Assembly: GCF_900109545.1 (NCBI RefSeq)
Contig: NZ_FOAP01000002.1
Span: 1 to 64,000 of the forward strand
Source: Stigmatella aurantiaca
GTDB lineage: Bacteria; Myxococcota; Myxococcia; Myxococcales; Myxococcaceae
DNA length: 64,000 nucleotides
Direction: 5' to 3'
This document shows, piece after piece, positions 35,307 to 44,256 of this stretch. Below the pieces are notes generated by a model that had not been told where the DNA came from, did not search any database, and saw only the letters and a program-made list of their open reading frames with translations. How positions within the stretch are numbered: the stretch's first letter is position 1; every line of letters starts with the position of its first letter. The position numbers and the translations under genes were made by a program.

Positions 35307-36317
35307 ATGCCCGAAACGTCCGAGACACAGGAAGAACTCATCCTGGGCTTCTTGCTCGAAGGGGGCGAGGACTTCACCTCCGGAGAGGCGCTCTCCAGCA
35401 AGCTGGGGCTGTCGCGCACCGCCGTGTGGAAGCACGTGGAGGGCTTGCGCGGCAAGGGCTACCGCATCGAGGCCATCCCCGCGCGGGGCTACCGGCTGGT
35501 GGCGGTGCCCGACCGGCTGACGCCGCTGGAGCTCAACCCCCTGCTCACCACCCGGGAGCTGGGCCGCACCCTGCATTGCCACGGCACGCTGGCCTCCACG
35601 AACGAGCTGGCGTTCCGGCTCGCCCACGAGGGCGCGGAGCATGGCGAGGTGGTGGTGGCCGAGCAGCAGACGGCCGGCAAGGGGCGGCGGGGCCGGGCGT
35701 GGGTGTCTCCGCCGGGGCTCAACCTCTACTTCTCGGCCATCCTGCGGCCGGAGCTGCCCCCGCAGCACGCCCCGGAGCTGACGCTGGTGGCGGCCGTGGC
35801 GCTGGCGGAGGCGCTGCGCGAGGCCGGGGCCGAGGCCGCCATCAAGTGGCCCAATGACGTGCAGATCAACGGGCGCAAGGTGGCGGGCATCCTCACGGAG
35901 CTGTCCGCCGAGCCCGAGCGCGTGCACTTCGTGGTGCTGGGGGTGGGCGTGAACCTCAACGCCCAGCGGGAGCACTTCCCCGAGGAGCTCCAGGAGACGG
36001 CCACCTCGGTGGCCCTGGAGCTCGGCCGGCCGGTCCCCCGGGCCGCCTTCGCCACGGCGCTGTGGCTGCGGCTGGAGGAGTGGCTGGCCCGGCACCAGGA
36101 GGCGGGCTTCGGCCCCGTGCGCCAGCGCTGGAAGGAGCTGTCCTGCACGCTGGGCCAGGAGGTGCTGGTGCGCACCGCCCGCCTGGAGTTCCAGGGAAGG
36201 GCGGAGGATGTGGATGCGTCGGGGGCCCTGATGGTGCGCACGGCCGGCGGCGTGCTCGAGCGGGTCCTGGCGGGGGATGTGGAGCAGCTGCGGCCCCGGC
36301 GCAAGGCGGGCGCCTGA
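35307..36317 (+). CDS. birA: Biotin-[acetyl-CoA-carboxylase] ligase / repressor
   Basis: A 336-residue bifunctional BirA. The N-terminal winged HTH (LSSKLGLSRTAVWKHVEGLR, about residues 25-60) binds DNA; the ligase domain carries STNELAF, the biotinyl-AMP loop GKGRRGRAW, KWPNDVQINGRKVAGIL and VLGVGVNLN; a C-terminal SH3-like domain follows. It makes biotinyl-AMP, attaches biotin to carboxylases, and with the HTH probably represses biotin genes. It is followed by coaX after 42 bases. Confidence 0.95.
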   Translation: MPETSETQEELILGFLLEGGEDFTSGEALSSKLGLSRTAVWKHVEGLRGKGYRIEAIPARGYRLVAVPDRLTPLELNPLLTTRELGRTLHCHGTLASTNELAFRLAHEGAEHGEVVVAEQQTAGKGRRGRAWVSPPGLNLYFSAILRPELPPQHAPELTLVAAVALAEALREAGAEAAIKWPNDVQINGRKVAGILTELSAEPERVHFVVLGVGVNLNAQREHFPEELQETATSVALELGRPVPRAAFATALWLRLEEWLARHQEAGFGPVRQRWKELSCTLGQEVLVRTARLEFQGRAEDVDASGALMVRTAGGVLERVLAGDVEQLRPRRKAGA

Positions 36318-36359
36318 AGCCGCCCCCGCGGACGGCCTTCGCGCTAGAGTAGTGGCGTG

Positions 36360-37130
36360 ATGCTGCTCGCCATCGACGTCGGGAACACGAACACCGTCCT
36401 GGGCGTGTTCGAGGGGCGCAGGCTCCTGGCGCACTGGTACCTGGAGACCCGTGCCCGCCGCACCGCCGACGAGTCCGGCGCCCTCGTGCGCCAGCTGTTC
36501 GCCGGCAGCGGCATCGACGCGGGCCATGTGTCCGCGGTGATCGTCTCCAGCGTGGTGCCGCCGCTCCAGTCCACCCTGGAGAAGATGAGCGAGACCTACT
36601 TCAAGACGGCCCCGGTGTTCGTCGGGCCGGGCGTGAAGACGGGCATGCCCATCCTCTATGACAACCCGCGCCAGGTGGGCGCCGACCGCATCGTCAACGC
36701 GGTGGCGGCCTTCGAGAAGCACCACGCCGGGCTCATCGTCGTGGACTTTGGCACGGCGACCACCTTCGACGCGGTGTCGCCCAAGGGCGAGTACCTGGGG
36801 GGCGCCATCTGCCCCGGCATCTCCATCTCCATGGAGGCGCTCTTCCAGAATGCCTCCAAGCTGCCCCGGGTGGAGTTCGCCCGGCCCCCGCACGTGGTGG
36901 GCCGCAACACGGTGCACGCCATGCAGTCGGGCCTCGTCTACGGCTTCGTGAGCATGGCCGATGGCATGTGCGAGCGCATGCGGGAGGAGCTGGGCTTCCC
37001 CGCGAAGATCATCGCCACCGGGGAGATGGCCCCCCTGGTGGCGGGCGAGTCGAAGGTCATCCAGGAAGTGGACGAGCTCCTCATGCTCGAGGGGCTGCGC
37101 ATCATTTACGGAAGGAACTACGCGACATGA
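36360..37130 (+). CDS. coaX: Type III pantothenate kinase
   Basis: A 256-residue CoaX that phosphorylates pantothenate, the first step of coenzyme A synthesis. The ASKHA-fold motifs are intact: LLAIDVGNTNTVLGV (phosphate 1), GADRIVNAVAAFE (pantothenate/cation site), VVDFGTATTFDAVS (phosphate 2) and TGEMAPLV. The BirA-CoaX order is common in bacteria. ATG at 36360 gives the family N-terminus; the GTG at 36357 directly before it is an alternative. The stop overlaps the next gene (ATGA). A type I enzyme is encoded about 1.1 kb downstream. Confidence 0.95.
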   Translation: MLLAIDVGNTNTVLGVFEGRRLLAHWYLETRARRTADESGALVRQLFAGSGIDAGHVSAVIVSSVVPPLQSTLEKMSETYFKTAPVFVGPGVKTGMPILYDNPRQVGADRIVNAVAAFEKHHAGLIVVDFGTATTFDAVSPKGEYLGGAICPGISISMEALFQNASKLPRVEFARPPHVVGRNTVHAMQSGLVYGFVSMADGMCERMREELGFPAKIIATGEMAPLVAGESKVIQEVDELLMLEGLRIIYGRNYAT

Positions 37131-38260
37131 CCACTGCTGCCCCTGTTCCCGAGGCCCCTCCGGGCTGTCCCTTCAATGCGGAGTTCCTTCCGCCCAACAT
37201 GCGCAAGCACGTGGATCCGGCCGCGCCGGTGCCCCTGCGGATGATGGCGGCCAAGGGGCTCGTGCCGCTCAACCCCTCGGACATGCTGGGCGTGCTGTAC
37301 ATGCTCACGTTCGACACGGAGCAGGCGGTGCGCGACACGGCGCCCAAGACGGCCGCCGGGCTGCCGGACCGGATTCTGGGCTCCGGGCTCCGGGACGAGG
37401 GCGTGCAGGCGCCGGTGCTGGGCTGGTTCCTGGGGCTGCTGCGCGGCAAGGACGTCTACGCGGAGATGCTGGTGCTCAACCCCACCACGCCCGACGAGGC
37501 GGTGGCCGACGTGGCGCGGGATTGCAGCCCCAAGGTGGCGGAGATCATCGGCCAGAACCAGCTGCGGCTCCTGCGCCACGAGAACATCATCCGCAACCTC
37601 TGCGTCAATGCCCAGGTGGGTGGGGCGCTCATCGACTCGGTGTGTGACTTCGCGGTCCGCAGCGGGCTGATGCTGGCGGACGTTCCGCAGATGCAGGCGG
37701 CCCGGGTGCGCCTCTTTGGCCCCCAGGCGGTGGCGGCCCCGCCGGACCCCGGCCCCACGGCCGAGGAGGTGATGCAGGAGTTCAAGGAGGAGGACAAGGC
37801 GGAGACCGAGGCGCCCATGGAGGAGGGCAAGCGCATGACGCTCACCCAGCGCATCCTCAAGATGAGCATCTCGGAGAAGATCAAGCTGGCGACGCTGGGG
37901 AACAAGGAAGCGCGCTCGGCGCTGATCCGGGACTCGAACAAGCTGGTGTGCACGGCGGTCATCCGCAGCCCCCGCATCACCGATGGCGAGGTGCTGCTGT
38001 CCGCCGGCAACAAGGCCGCGAACGACGAGGTGCTGCGCGTCATCTACGGCAACCGGGAGTGGACGAAGAACCTGAAGATCAAGCTGGCCCTGGTGAAGAA
38101 CCCCAAGGTGCCGCTCACGGTGGTGATGAAGTTCCTCAACTCGCTGCGGGACACGGAGCTGAAGGACTTGTCCCGCGACCGCAACGTCCCCCAGGGCGTG
38201 CAGAGCTTCGCCAAGAAGCTGCTGGAGAAGAAGACGGCACCCAAGAAGGAGGGGGGCTGA
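37127..38260 (+). CDS. Conserved helical protein of unknown function
   Basis: A 377-residue cytoplasmic, mostly helical protein. No enzyme family was recognised. It has two helical halves (about residues 35-190 and 230-370) joined by an acidic linker ([22 protein letters not shown]). The helical units, such as [23 protein letters not shown] and [21 protein letters not shown], recall HEAT- or DUF2336-like repeats. It lies between the two pantothenate kinase genes, overlapping coaX by 4 bases and ending 4 bases before coaA, so it is part of that operon. Confidence 0.75.
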   Translation: MTTAAPVPEAPPGCPFNAEFLPPNMRKHVDPAAPVPLRMMAAKGLVPLNPSDMLGVLYMLTFDTEQAVRDTAPKTAAGLPDRILGSGLRDEGVQAPVLGWFLGLLRGKDVYAEMLVLNPTTPDEAVADVARDCSPKVAEIIGQNQLRLLRHENIIRNLCVNAQVGGALIDSVCDFAVRSGLMLADVPQMQAARVRLFGPQAVAAPPDPGPTAEEVMQEFKEEDKAETEAPMEEGKRMTLTQRILKMSISEKIKLATLGNKEARSALIRDSNKLVCTAVIRSPRITDGEVLLSAGNKAANDEVLRVIYGNREWTKNLKIKLALVKNPKVPLTVVMKFLNSLRDTELKDLSRDRNVPQGVQSFAKKLLEKKTAPKKEGG

Positions 38261-38264
38261 GCGG

Positions 38265-39215
38265 ATGTTCACCTCGAGCTCGAGCCCGTCCCTGTTCGTC
38301 GATTTTGGACGGGAGGAGTGGCGGGCCCTTCGCGCCGCCACGCCGCTGCCGCTCTCGGAGGAGGAAATCGAGGGGTTGCGGGGCCTGGGAGAGCAGCTCG
38401 ACCTCAACGAGGTCGTCGATGTGTACCTGCCGCTCTCGCGCCTGCTCAACCTCTACGTCGCCGGCACGCAGAACCTGTGGGCCGCCCAGCAGTCCTTCCT
38501 GGGCGGGTTCGCCCAGAAGGTCCCCTTCGTCATCGGCATCGCGGGCAGCGTGGCGGTGGGCAAGAGCACCACGGCGCGCATCCTCCAGGCGCTGCTGGCG
38601 CGCTGGCCGGACCACCCGCGCGTGGAGCTGGTCACCACCGACGGGTTCCTGTTTCCCAACAGCGTGCTGACCAAGCGCGGCCTGATGAAGCGCAAGGGCT
38701 TCCCCGAGAGCTACGACCGGCGCGCCCTGGTGCGCTTCCTGGCCGAGCTGAAGTCCGGGCGGCCCGAGGTCACCACCTCCATCTACTCGCACCACATCTA
38801 CGACATCATTCCGGACGAGGTGAAGACGATCCGCCAGCCGGACATCCTCATCCTGGAGGGGCTCAACGTATTGCAGACAGGGCCCACGGATGCCGATGCC
38901 ATGCCGCGCATCTTCCTGTCCGACTTCTTCGACTTCTCCATCTACGTGGACGCCAGCGAGCAGGACATCCGCCGCTGGTACGTCAACCGCTTCCTGCGGC
39001 TGTGGGACACGGCCTTCCACGACGAGAAGTCCTTCTTCCGCTCGTTCACGAAGCTGACGCGGGAGGAGGCCATCGCCCGGGCCGAGACGCTGTGGGAGGA
39101 GATCAACGGGCCGAACCTGGCGCAGAACATCGCGCCCACCCGTTCCCGGGCCCGCCTCATCCTGGCCAAGGGGCCCGACCACAAGGTGAGCCGCATCCGG
39201 ATGCGCAAACTCTGA
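38265..39215 (+). CDS. coaA: Type I pantothenate kinase
   Basis: A 316-residue bacterial CoaA (PanK-I), unrelated in fold to CoaX but with the same reaction. P-loop [17 protein letters not shown] (about residues 90-105), [41 protein letters not shown] and [11 protein letters not shown] are all typical, as is the length. In E. coli this enzyme is feedback-inhibited by CoA. It closes the birA-coaX-377aa-coaA operon and converges on frzS across a short hairpin. Confidence 0.95.
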   Translation: MFTSSSSPSLFVDFGREEWRALRAATPLPLSEEEIEGLRGLGEQLDLNEVVDVYLPLSRLLNLYVAGTQNLWAAQQSFLGGFAQKVPFVIGIAGSVAVGKSTTARILQALLARWPDHPRVELVTTDGFLFPNSVLTKRGLMKRKGFPESYDRRALVRFLAELKSGRPEVTTSIYSHHIYDIIPDEVKTIRQPDILILEGLNVLQTGPTDADAMPRIFLSDFFDFSIYVDASEQDIRRWYVNRFLRLWDTAFHDEKSFFRSFTKLTREEAIARAETLWEEINGPNLAQNIAPTRSRARLILAKGPDHKVSRIRMRKL

Positions 39216-39220
39216 AGGAC

Positions 39221-39238
39221 GCGGCCCGCGGGGGCCGC
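39221..39238. terminator. Shared hairpin between coaA and frzS
   Basis: GCGGCCC and GGGCCGC form a 7-bp stem with a 4-base loop in the 27-base gap between two convergent genes. It could act in both directions; no T-runs flank it. Confidence 0.4.
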
Positions 39239-39242
39239 CCGC

Positions 39243-41036
39243 TCAGGCCGCGGCCTCGTCCGCGTCCAGCGAGGAGGCAGGCTCCTCCAGGAGCTGCTGC
39301 GCGATGCCCAGCGCCTTCTTGGCGCGCTCGCGCAGCTTCTCGTCGTTCTTGATGCGGGAGTAGAGCTTCGTGACGCGCTCCTCGCTGCGCACCGCGGCCT
39401 CCTCCAGCTCGGTGATGCGCTTGCGCAGGCCCTCGGCCTCGTCGGCCGCCTGGGCCGCCTGGCTGGAGAGCTCCGCCTGGGCCTGCTCGAGCTGGGCGCG
39501 CACCTCGTTCGTCTCCTGCTGAGCGGCCTCCAGCTGGCCGCGCAGCTCGTCGGCCTCGCCCTGGGCCGCCTGGTGCGCGGCTTCGAGCTGATCGGACCGG
39601 CCGCGCAGCTCCTCCAGCTCCGCCTGGGTGGCGCTCTGCTGCTCCTGGTGCGCATCCACCTCGGCCTGCAGGGCGGTGAGCTTCGAGGTGGCGCCGCGCG
39701 CCTCCTCCTTGGCGGCGAGCAGCTGCTGGTCCACCTTCTTGCGGTCGGCGGTGAGCTGATCGGCCTTGGTGGTCAGCGTCTTGATCTGCGCGTCCCGGCG
39801 CGCCAGCTCCGCGGCGGAGTCGGTGGACTGCCGCTCCAGCTCGAGCTGCTTGTCCTGCAGCTCGACGAAGTCGTGCTCCTTCTGGGACAGCTCGGCCTTG
39901 AGGCGGGAGATCTCCCGGTCCTTCTCCTGCTCGCGGAGGTTCAGCTCGCTCTTGAGCCGGAGGATCTCCTTGTCCTTCTTGTTGACCGCATCGCGCAGCG
40001 CGAAGGTGTCCTTGTCGTTCTTGCCGGCGGAGGCGCGGACCGTCTCCAGCTCCGCCGACTGCGTCTCCAGCTGGGACTCCAGCTCCTGCACCCGGCCCTC
40101 CGCCGAGGAGGCCTGGGACTGGGCATCGGAGAGGGCACTCTGGAGCTCCGCGACGCGGGCGCGCAGGGTGCGCAGCTCGGCGGCATCCGCCGCGGACGTC
40201 ACGGGGGCCGTGGGGGCGGCGCGGGCCGGGGGAGGTGCCACGGGGGTGGCGGCGCGAGGGGGCGGGGCCGGGGGAGGGGCCCTGGGCGCGGGCCGCTCGG
40301 GCTCGGGCTCCACGGGCGAGAGGAAGCCGATCTGGGTCTTCTCTTCCTGCTCGTCGTCTCCCAGGGAGTCGAGGGCGGACTCGGTGTCCATGCCGAGGCT
40401 GTCGAGGGACGAGAGATCCTCCTCGCCCTCGGTGTCCGCGGGCGCCACGACGGGCTCCTCGGAGGCGGAGAGGCCCCCATCGGACATGTCGTTGAACGCC
40501 TCATCGAGCATGTCCAGGTCCTCGCCGGAGGAGCTGGCGGACTCCTCGACGGCGATCTCCTCGGCGCCTTCCTCGCTGACGATGGGCTCGTCCTCGGACA
40601 TGGGCTCATCGGCCAGGCCATCGAGCGTGAGGCCCTCGTTCTCCACCACCTCGCCCATCACCGTGTCCGGAAAGCCGATGAGCGCACCCACGCGCTCCAC
40701 GAGCAGCTCCGTGTCCACGGGCTTGGCCACGTACTCGTCCGCGTGGGCCTTGAGCTTGCGGTGGGCGGCGAAGCCGTCCGGGTTGCCGATGATGACGATG
40801 GGGACGTTCTTGAGATCGTCGTCCTTCTTCAGCTTGCCGCAGATGAGGTAGCCGTTCTGGCCGCCGGACAGATCCACCGCCAGCACCACCAGGTCCGGGC
40901 GGTCCCGGCGGATCTGCTCCACGCTGCCCTTGCCGTCGGCCGTCTCGTCCACCCCAAAGCCCCGGGAGTCCAGGGCCTCGCGCAAGGCCGCGGAAAGGGT
41001 GGTGTCACTTTCGACAATCAGAATTCTCTTGGACAT
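39243..41036 (-). CDS. frzS: FrzS-like polar motility protein (pseudo-receiver plus coiled coil)
   Basis: A 597-residue protein with the FrzS layout: an N-terminal receiver-like domain (residues 1-125), an acidic Pro/Ala-rich linker (about 135-290) and a long coiled coil (about 290-570). In M. xanthus FrzS moves between cell poles and supports type IV pilus motility. The receiver lacks normal chemistry: Ala53 stands where the phospho-acceptor Asp is expected in VVLAVDLSGGQNG, though Asp55 is close and the KP of YVAKPVD is kept. The atypical receiver is a known FrzS trait. It sits downstream of rpoE1-like and anti-sigma genes, has its own promoter at 41118-41146, and lies about 5.5 kb from the frz operon. 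Confidence 0.85.
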   Translation of the reverse strand: MSKRILIVESDTTLSAALREALDSRGFGVDETADGKGSVEQIRRDRPDLVVLAVDLSGGQNGYLICGKLKKDDDLKNVPIVIIGNPDGFAAHRKLKAHADEYVAKPVDTELLVERVGALIGFPDTVMGEVVENEGLTLDGLADEPMSEDEPIVSEEGAEEIAVEESASSSGEDLDMLDEAFNDMSDGGLSASEEPVVAPADTEGEEDLSSLDSLGMDTESALDSLGDDEQEEKTQIGFLSPVEPEPERPAPRAPPPAPPPRAATPVAPPPARAAPTAPVTSAADAAELRTLRARVAELQSALSDAQSQASSAEGRVQELESQLETQSAELETVRASAGKNDKDTFALRDAVNKKDKEILRLKSELNLREQEKDREISRLKAELSQKEHDFVELQDKQLELERQSTDSAAELARRDAQIKTLTTKADQLTADRKKVDQQLLAAKEEARGATSKLTALQAEVDAHQEQQSATQAELEELRGRSDQLEAAHQAAQGEADELRGQLEAAQQETNEVRAQLEQAQAELSSQAAQAADEAEGLRKRITELEEAAVRSEERVTKLYSRIKNDEKLRERAKKALGIAQQLLEEPASSLDADEAAA

Positions 41037-41117
41037 GGACGGACGGCCCGACCTGGAAGCGGCGCACGCGGAAGGCCTCGCACAGGCGATGGCGGGCGAC
41101 GGGAAAAATCTTCAGCG

Positions 41118-41146
41118 AGGCTATCGGCCAGCGTGGGGACCGTCAA
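41118..41146 (-). promoter_or_regulatory. Sigma-70-type promoter of frzS
   Basis: Minus strand: TTGACG (41146-41141), 17-base spacer, TAGCCT (41123-41118). The start point would lie about 75 bases before the frzS ATG. The spacer is ideal and the -35 box matches five of six positions. Confidence 0.6.
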
Positions 41147-41233
41147 TGATCGGGCCCGGCGTCCGGGCGCCTCGGCAAGAGGCCTGTCACAAGCCGTCGC
41201 CTGGAGGGCAGTCAGACACCCGCGCCCGAGGGG

Positions 41234-42061
41234 CTACGGCGCGTGGGACGCGGGGAGGATGGGCAAGGACGGCGTCTGGGGGGGCGGCACGTTGCCCAGG
41301 CGCAGCTCCTTCTCCTGCAGCATCTTGCGGATGTCCGCCTCGTCCAGATCGGACACCAGCTCATAGACGATCTCGCCCTCGCGCCACACGGCCACGTTGT
41401 AGCCGTTGCTCGAGTCCACCTGCACGGCGGGCAACGCTTCGGCATCCAGGTCCTGCCGCGCATCGTCGAAGACGAAGACGCCGATGCGGCGGCCCTCTTC
41501 GCCTTCCTTGGCGGGCTGCGTCTCGTAGCTGATGTAGGCGGCCGGCCGGTCCTTGATGTTGGAGATGCGCGCGCCGGACAGGCTCACGTTGCGCAGGCGG
41601 GGCACGGGGACCGGGTGATCCAACTTCCCGTCGAACCAGGCCTCCACGTGCTCGGGGGCCACGTTGGCGATCTCGAAGGGAAGCTGCTTGGAGTGGCGCC
41701 GGACCGCGTCTTCCACGAACCGCTGGCGCTCCTCGGGGCGGGTCGTCACCCATGCGCCGCCAACCGCCGCCACCACCAGGGCCGCCGCCCCCATGCGCAG
41801 CCACTGGACTTGCTGGGCGCGGCGGTGCTCCTGTTTCATTCCCAGCTGAATTCCAGCGCGGAGCGACTCAGGGGCCCGGCGCGACTGGACGGAGAGGTTC
41901 GCCGCGCGCCGGAGGGCCTGCCGGATGGCGGTCTCCTCCTCGACCCGCCCGGTGCAGGCCTCGCACTCGGCGAGGTGGGTCTCGACTTCAATCCGCTCCT
42001 CGGGCTGAAACTCGCCGTCGAGGTACGGGTAGAGCAACCGATCGAGTTCCTGGCAGGTCAT
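41234..42061 (-). CDS. Zinc-finger anti-sigma factor
   Basis: A 275-residue single-pass membrane protein. The N-terminal cytoplasmic domain has H29-x3-C33-x2-C36 (HLAECEAC), the zf-HC2 motif of ZAS anti-sigma factors. One helix (about residues 90-106, MGAAALVVAAVGGAWV) is followed by a ~165-residue periplasmic part with beta strands. It lies 71 bases downstream of the ECF sigma gene on the same strand and should hold that sigma factor at the membrane until signalled. Confidence 0.88.
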   Translation of the reverse strand: MTCQELDRLLYPYLDGEFQPEERIEVETHLAECEACTGRVEEETAIRQALRRAANLSVQSRRAPESLRAGIQLGMKQEHRRAQQVQWLRMGAAALVVAAVGGAWVTTRPEERQRFVEDAVRRHSKQLPFEIANVAPEHVEAWFDGKLDHPVPVPRLRNVSLSGARISNIKDRPAAYISYETQPAKEGEEGRRIGVFVFDDARQDLDAEALPAVQVDSSNGYNVAVWREGEIVYELVSDLDEADIRKMLQEKELRLGNVPPPQTPSLPILPASHAP

Positions 42062-42132
42062 GAGCGCTCTGGGAGAGGGCCACCGGGTGACGGGCCCTGG
42101 GCAAAAATGCCTTTGGGCCCGTCAACCTCCTA

Positions 42133-42774
42133 CTACCCCGTCTTCTTCCTGTGACGGTACTCTTCGAGATCCGCGGGAGCCTTCACGGGCTCTCCGTCAT
42201 GACGGAAAACGCCCTGGCCCTCGGCGTACTCGCGCAGCGTCTTCTGCAGGAGCTTGCGGCCCCGGAACAGGCGGCTCATCACCGTGCCCACAGGGCACTC
42301 GAGGATCTCGGCGATCTCCTTGTAGGAGAACTCCTGCAAATCCGCGAGGATGACCACCAGCCGGAAGTCGATGGGCAACGAGTCGATGGCCCGGAGCACA
42401 TCATCCGACAGCAGCCGGTCGAAGAAGTATTGCTCGGGGTTGGCGGCGAAGTCCGTCGCGTCCCGGCTGACGAAGCGCTCGTGGACCGCCTCGCGCTCGA
42501 CCCCCTCCACCACGGTGCGCTCCTTCACCTTGCGCCGGTAGCGGTTGATGAAGGTGTTGGTGAGGATCTTGAAGAGCCAGGCCTTGATGTTGGTGCCACG
42601 CTCGAACTTGTCGAAGAAGCGGTAGGCCCGCATGCAGGTGTCCTGCACCAGGTCTTCCGCATCGCGCTCGTTCTTGGTCAGCCGCAGGGCGGCCGAGTAG
42701 AGCGGGTCGAGGTGGGCCAGGGCCAGCTCTTCGAATTCCTGTTTCGTCCGATTCGGTTGCCTGAAGTCCAACAT
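42133..42774 (-). CDS. rpoE1: ECF sigma factor, RpoE1-like
   Basis: A 213-residue ECF sigma factor. Region 2: [35 protein letters not shown] and [20 protein letters not shown]; region 4: [42 protein letters not shown] contains the -35-binding HTH. In M. xanthus an ECF factor called RpoE1 was linked to motility behaviour; the context beside frzS and the frz operon supports the same identity here. It pairs with the downstream anti-sigma gene. Upstream, a large dyad overlaps a good promoter (42811-42865), suggesting regulated or self-controlled expression. Confidence 0.82.
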   Translation of the reverse strand: MLDFRQPNRTKQEFEELALAHLDPLYSAALRLTKNERDAEDLVQDTCMRAYRFFDKFERGTNIKAWLFKILTNTFINRYRRKVKERTVVEGVEREAVHERFVSRDATDFAANPEQYFFDRLLSDDVLRAIDSLPIDFRLVVILADLQEFSYKEIAEILECPVGTVMSRLFRGRKLLQKTLREYAEGQGVFRHDGEPVKAPADLEEYRHRKKTG

Positions 42775-42810
42775 GTCCCGCCTTCCTAAAGGCCCGAGAT
42801 TACAGGCGAA

Positions 42811-42865
42811 AGTGTTGTTATCTGTTGATTAATGTATGCACGGGAACAGATTGGTCAACAACACT
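42811..42865. promoter_or_regulatory. Nested inverted repeat over the rpoE1 promoter
   Basis: Outer arms AGTGTTGTT (42811-42819) and AACAACACT (42857-42865) are perfect; inner arms ATCTGTT (42820-42826) and AACAGAT (42845-42851) are also perfect. The left arms are contiguous (16 bases); the right arms are split by five bases. The block is AT-rich compared with its surroundings and spans the -35 and -10 boxes and likely start of rpoE1, so it is a good operator candidate. Confidence 0.7.
42831..42858 (-). promoter_or_regulatory. Sigma-70-type promoter of rpoE1
   Basis: Minus strand: TTGACC (42858-42853), 16-base spacer, TACATT (42836-42831). Transcription would start near 42824, about 50 bases before the ATG at 42774. 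Both boxes fall inside the nested dyad described separately. Confidence 0.6.
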
Positions 42866-42996
42866 GTGCCACTTCGCGCCGTACGCACGGTTGCTCTTAA
42901 GGACGAGGGACACTTCGGGACAATGTTTATTCCAACGCGTCCCCAGAGGCAGGCAGGAGGGCAGGCAACCGGCCTCCGGGGGTAGGACAGGGTGGG

Positions 42997-44130
42997 CTAG
43001 CGGGCGGATTTGCCGCCGAGCGCGTCGTGGATGGGCACGTAGTCGTAGCCCAGGTCCTTGGCGACGGCCTCGTAGGTGACCTTGCCATCGTAGGTGTTCA
43101 GGGCGCGCGCCAGGGCGCGGTCCGACTTGATGGCCTCCACGAGCCCCATCTCGGCGATCTTCCGGGCGTAGGGGCGGGTGGTGTTCGTCAGCGCGTAGGT
43201 GGACGTCTGGGGCACCGCGCCGGGCATGTTGGCCACGCAGTAGTGGACGACGCCGTGCACCGTGTAGGTGGGGTTGTCGTGGGTGGTGGGGCGGCACGTC
43301 TCGATGCAGCCGCCCTGGTCCACGGCCACGTCCACCACGACGGAGCCGGGCTCCATCTCCTTGAGCAGGGCCTCGGGGACGAGCTTGGGGGCCTTGCCGC
43401 CGGGGATGAGCACCGCGCCGATGACGAGGTCCGCCTCGCGCACGGCGCGGGCGATGGTCTCGCTGTCCGAGTTCAGGGTGGCCACGCGGCCCAGGAACAC
43501 GTCATCCAGGTAGGTGAGCCGGTCCAGGTTCACGTCGAGCAGCGTCACCTCGGCGCCCATGCCCACGGCGACCTTGGCCGCGCAGGTGCCCACCACGCCG
43601 CCGCCGATGACGGCCACGCGGCCCCGGCGCACGCCGGGCACGCCGCTCAGGAGGATGCCCTTGCCGCCGTGCGCCTTCTCCAGGCAGGTGGCGCCCACCT
43701 GGATGGCCATCTTCCCGGCCACCTCGCTCATGGGCTTGAGCAGGGGCAGGCCGCCATCGTCCGTCTGCAGCGTCTCGTAGGCCACCGCCGCCGCCTTCTT
43801 CTTCACGAGCGTGCGGGTCAGCTCCGGGTCCACGCCGGCCAGGTGGAAATAGGTGTAGATGATCTGCCCGTTCTGGATGCGCTCGTACTCGGGCGCGATG
43901 GGCTCCTTCACCTTGACGATCATCTCCGCGCGCGACCACACCTCGTCCGCGCTCTTGACGATCTGCGCACCGACGCGCTGGTACTCGGAATCCGGGATGC
44001 CGGAGCCCACCCCCGCGTTCGTCTCGATCAGCACCGTGTGGCCCGCGGCCGTCAGGGCGCGCGCTCCCGCGGGAACCATGCCGACACGGTACTCACGGGT
44101 TTTGATCTCTTTGGGAACTCCGACGATCAC
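42997..44130 (-). CDS. ald: Alanine dehydrogenase
   Basis: A 377-residue NAD-dependent enzyme that interconverts L-alanine and pyruvate plus ammonia. N-terminal signature [18 protein letters not shown] with Arg for substrate, catalytic-region VKVKEPI and YFHLA, nucleotide fold [22 protein letters not shown], and [19 protein letters not shown] with [19 protein letters not shown] near the end. Normal family length. A GTG start at 44130 with GGAGG six bases upstream is preferred. It is divergent from the radical SAM gene and transcribed toward rpoE1. Confidence 0.95.
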   Translation of the reverse strand: MIVGVPKEIKTREYRVGMVPAGARALTAAGHTVLIETNAGVGSGIPDSEYQRVGAQIVKSADEVWSRAEMIVKVKEPIAPEYERIQNGQIIYTYFHLAGVDPELTRTLVKKKAAAVAYETLQTDDGGLPLLKPMSEVAGKMAIQVGATCLEKAHGGKGILLSGVPGVRRGRVAVIGGGVVGTCAAKVAVGMGAEVTLLDVNLDRLTYLDDVFLGRVATLNSDSETIARAVREADLVIGAVLIPGGKAPKLVPEALLKEMEPGSVVVDVAVDQGGCIETCRPTTHDNPTYTVHGVVHYCVANMPGAVPQTSTYALTNTTRPYARKIAEMGLVEAIKSDRALARALNTYDGKVTYEAVAKDLGYDYVPIHDALGGKSAR

Positions 44131-44162
44131 GACGTGCCTCCAGGGCAAGACAAGCGGGGCGG

Positions 44163-44190
44163 ACCATACCAGTGGACTTTTGGGAATCAA
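44163..44190 (-). promoter_or_regulatory. Sigma-70-type promoter of ald
   Basis: Minus strand: TTGATT (44190-44185), 16-base spacer, TATGGT (44168-44163), about 35 bases before the ald GTG. The -10 box is close to consensus. Confidence 0.5.
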
Positions 44191-44256
44191 GGCGCCCCAG
44201 GGGGCCCCTCCGCGTGCCCCGAGCGTGGCGCGGCGCGGCGTGATAGGGAGAGGGAC

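Noticed and set aside
42811-42865. Dyad as an ald terminator
   Set aside because: It is 130-190 bases past the ald stop, the arms are AT-rich and no T-run follows; overlap with the rpoE1 promoter fits an operator better.
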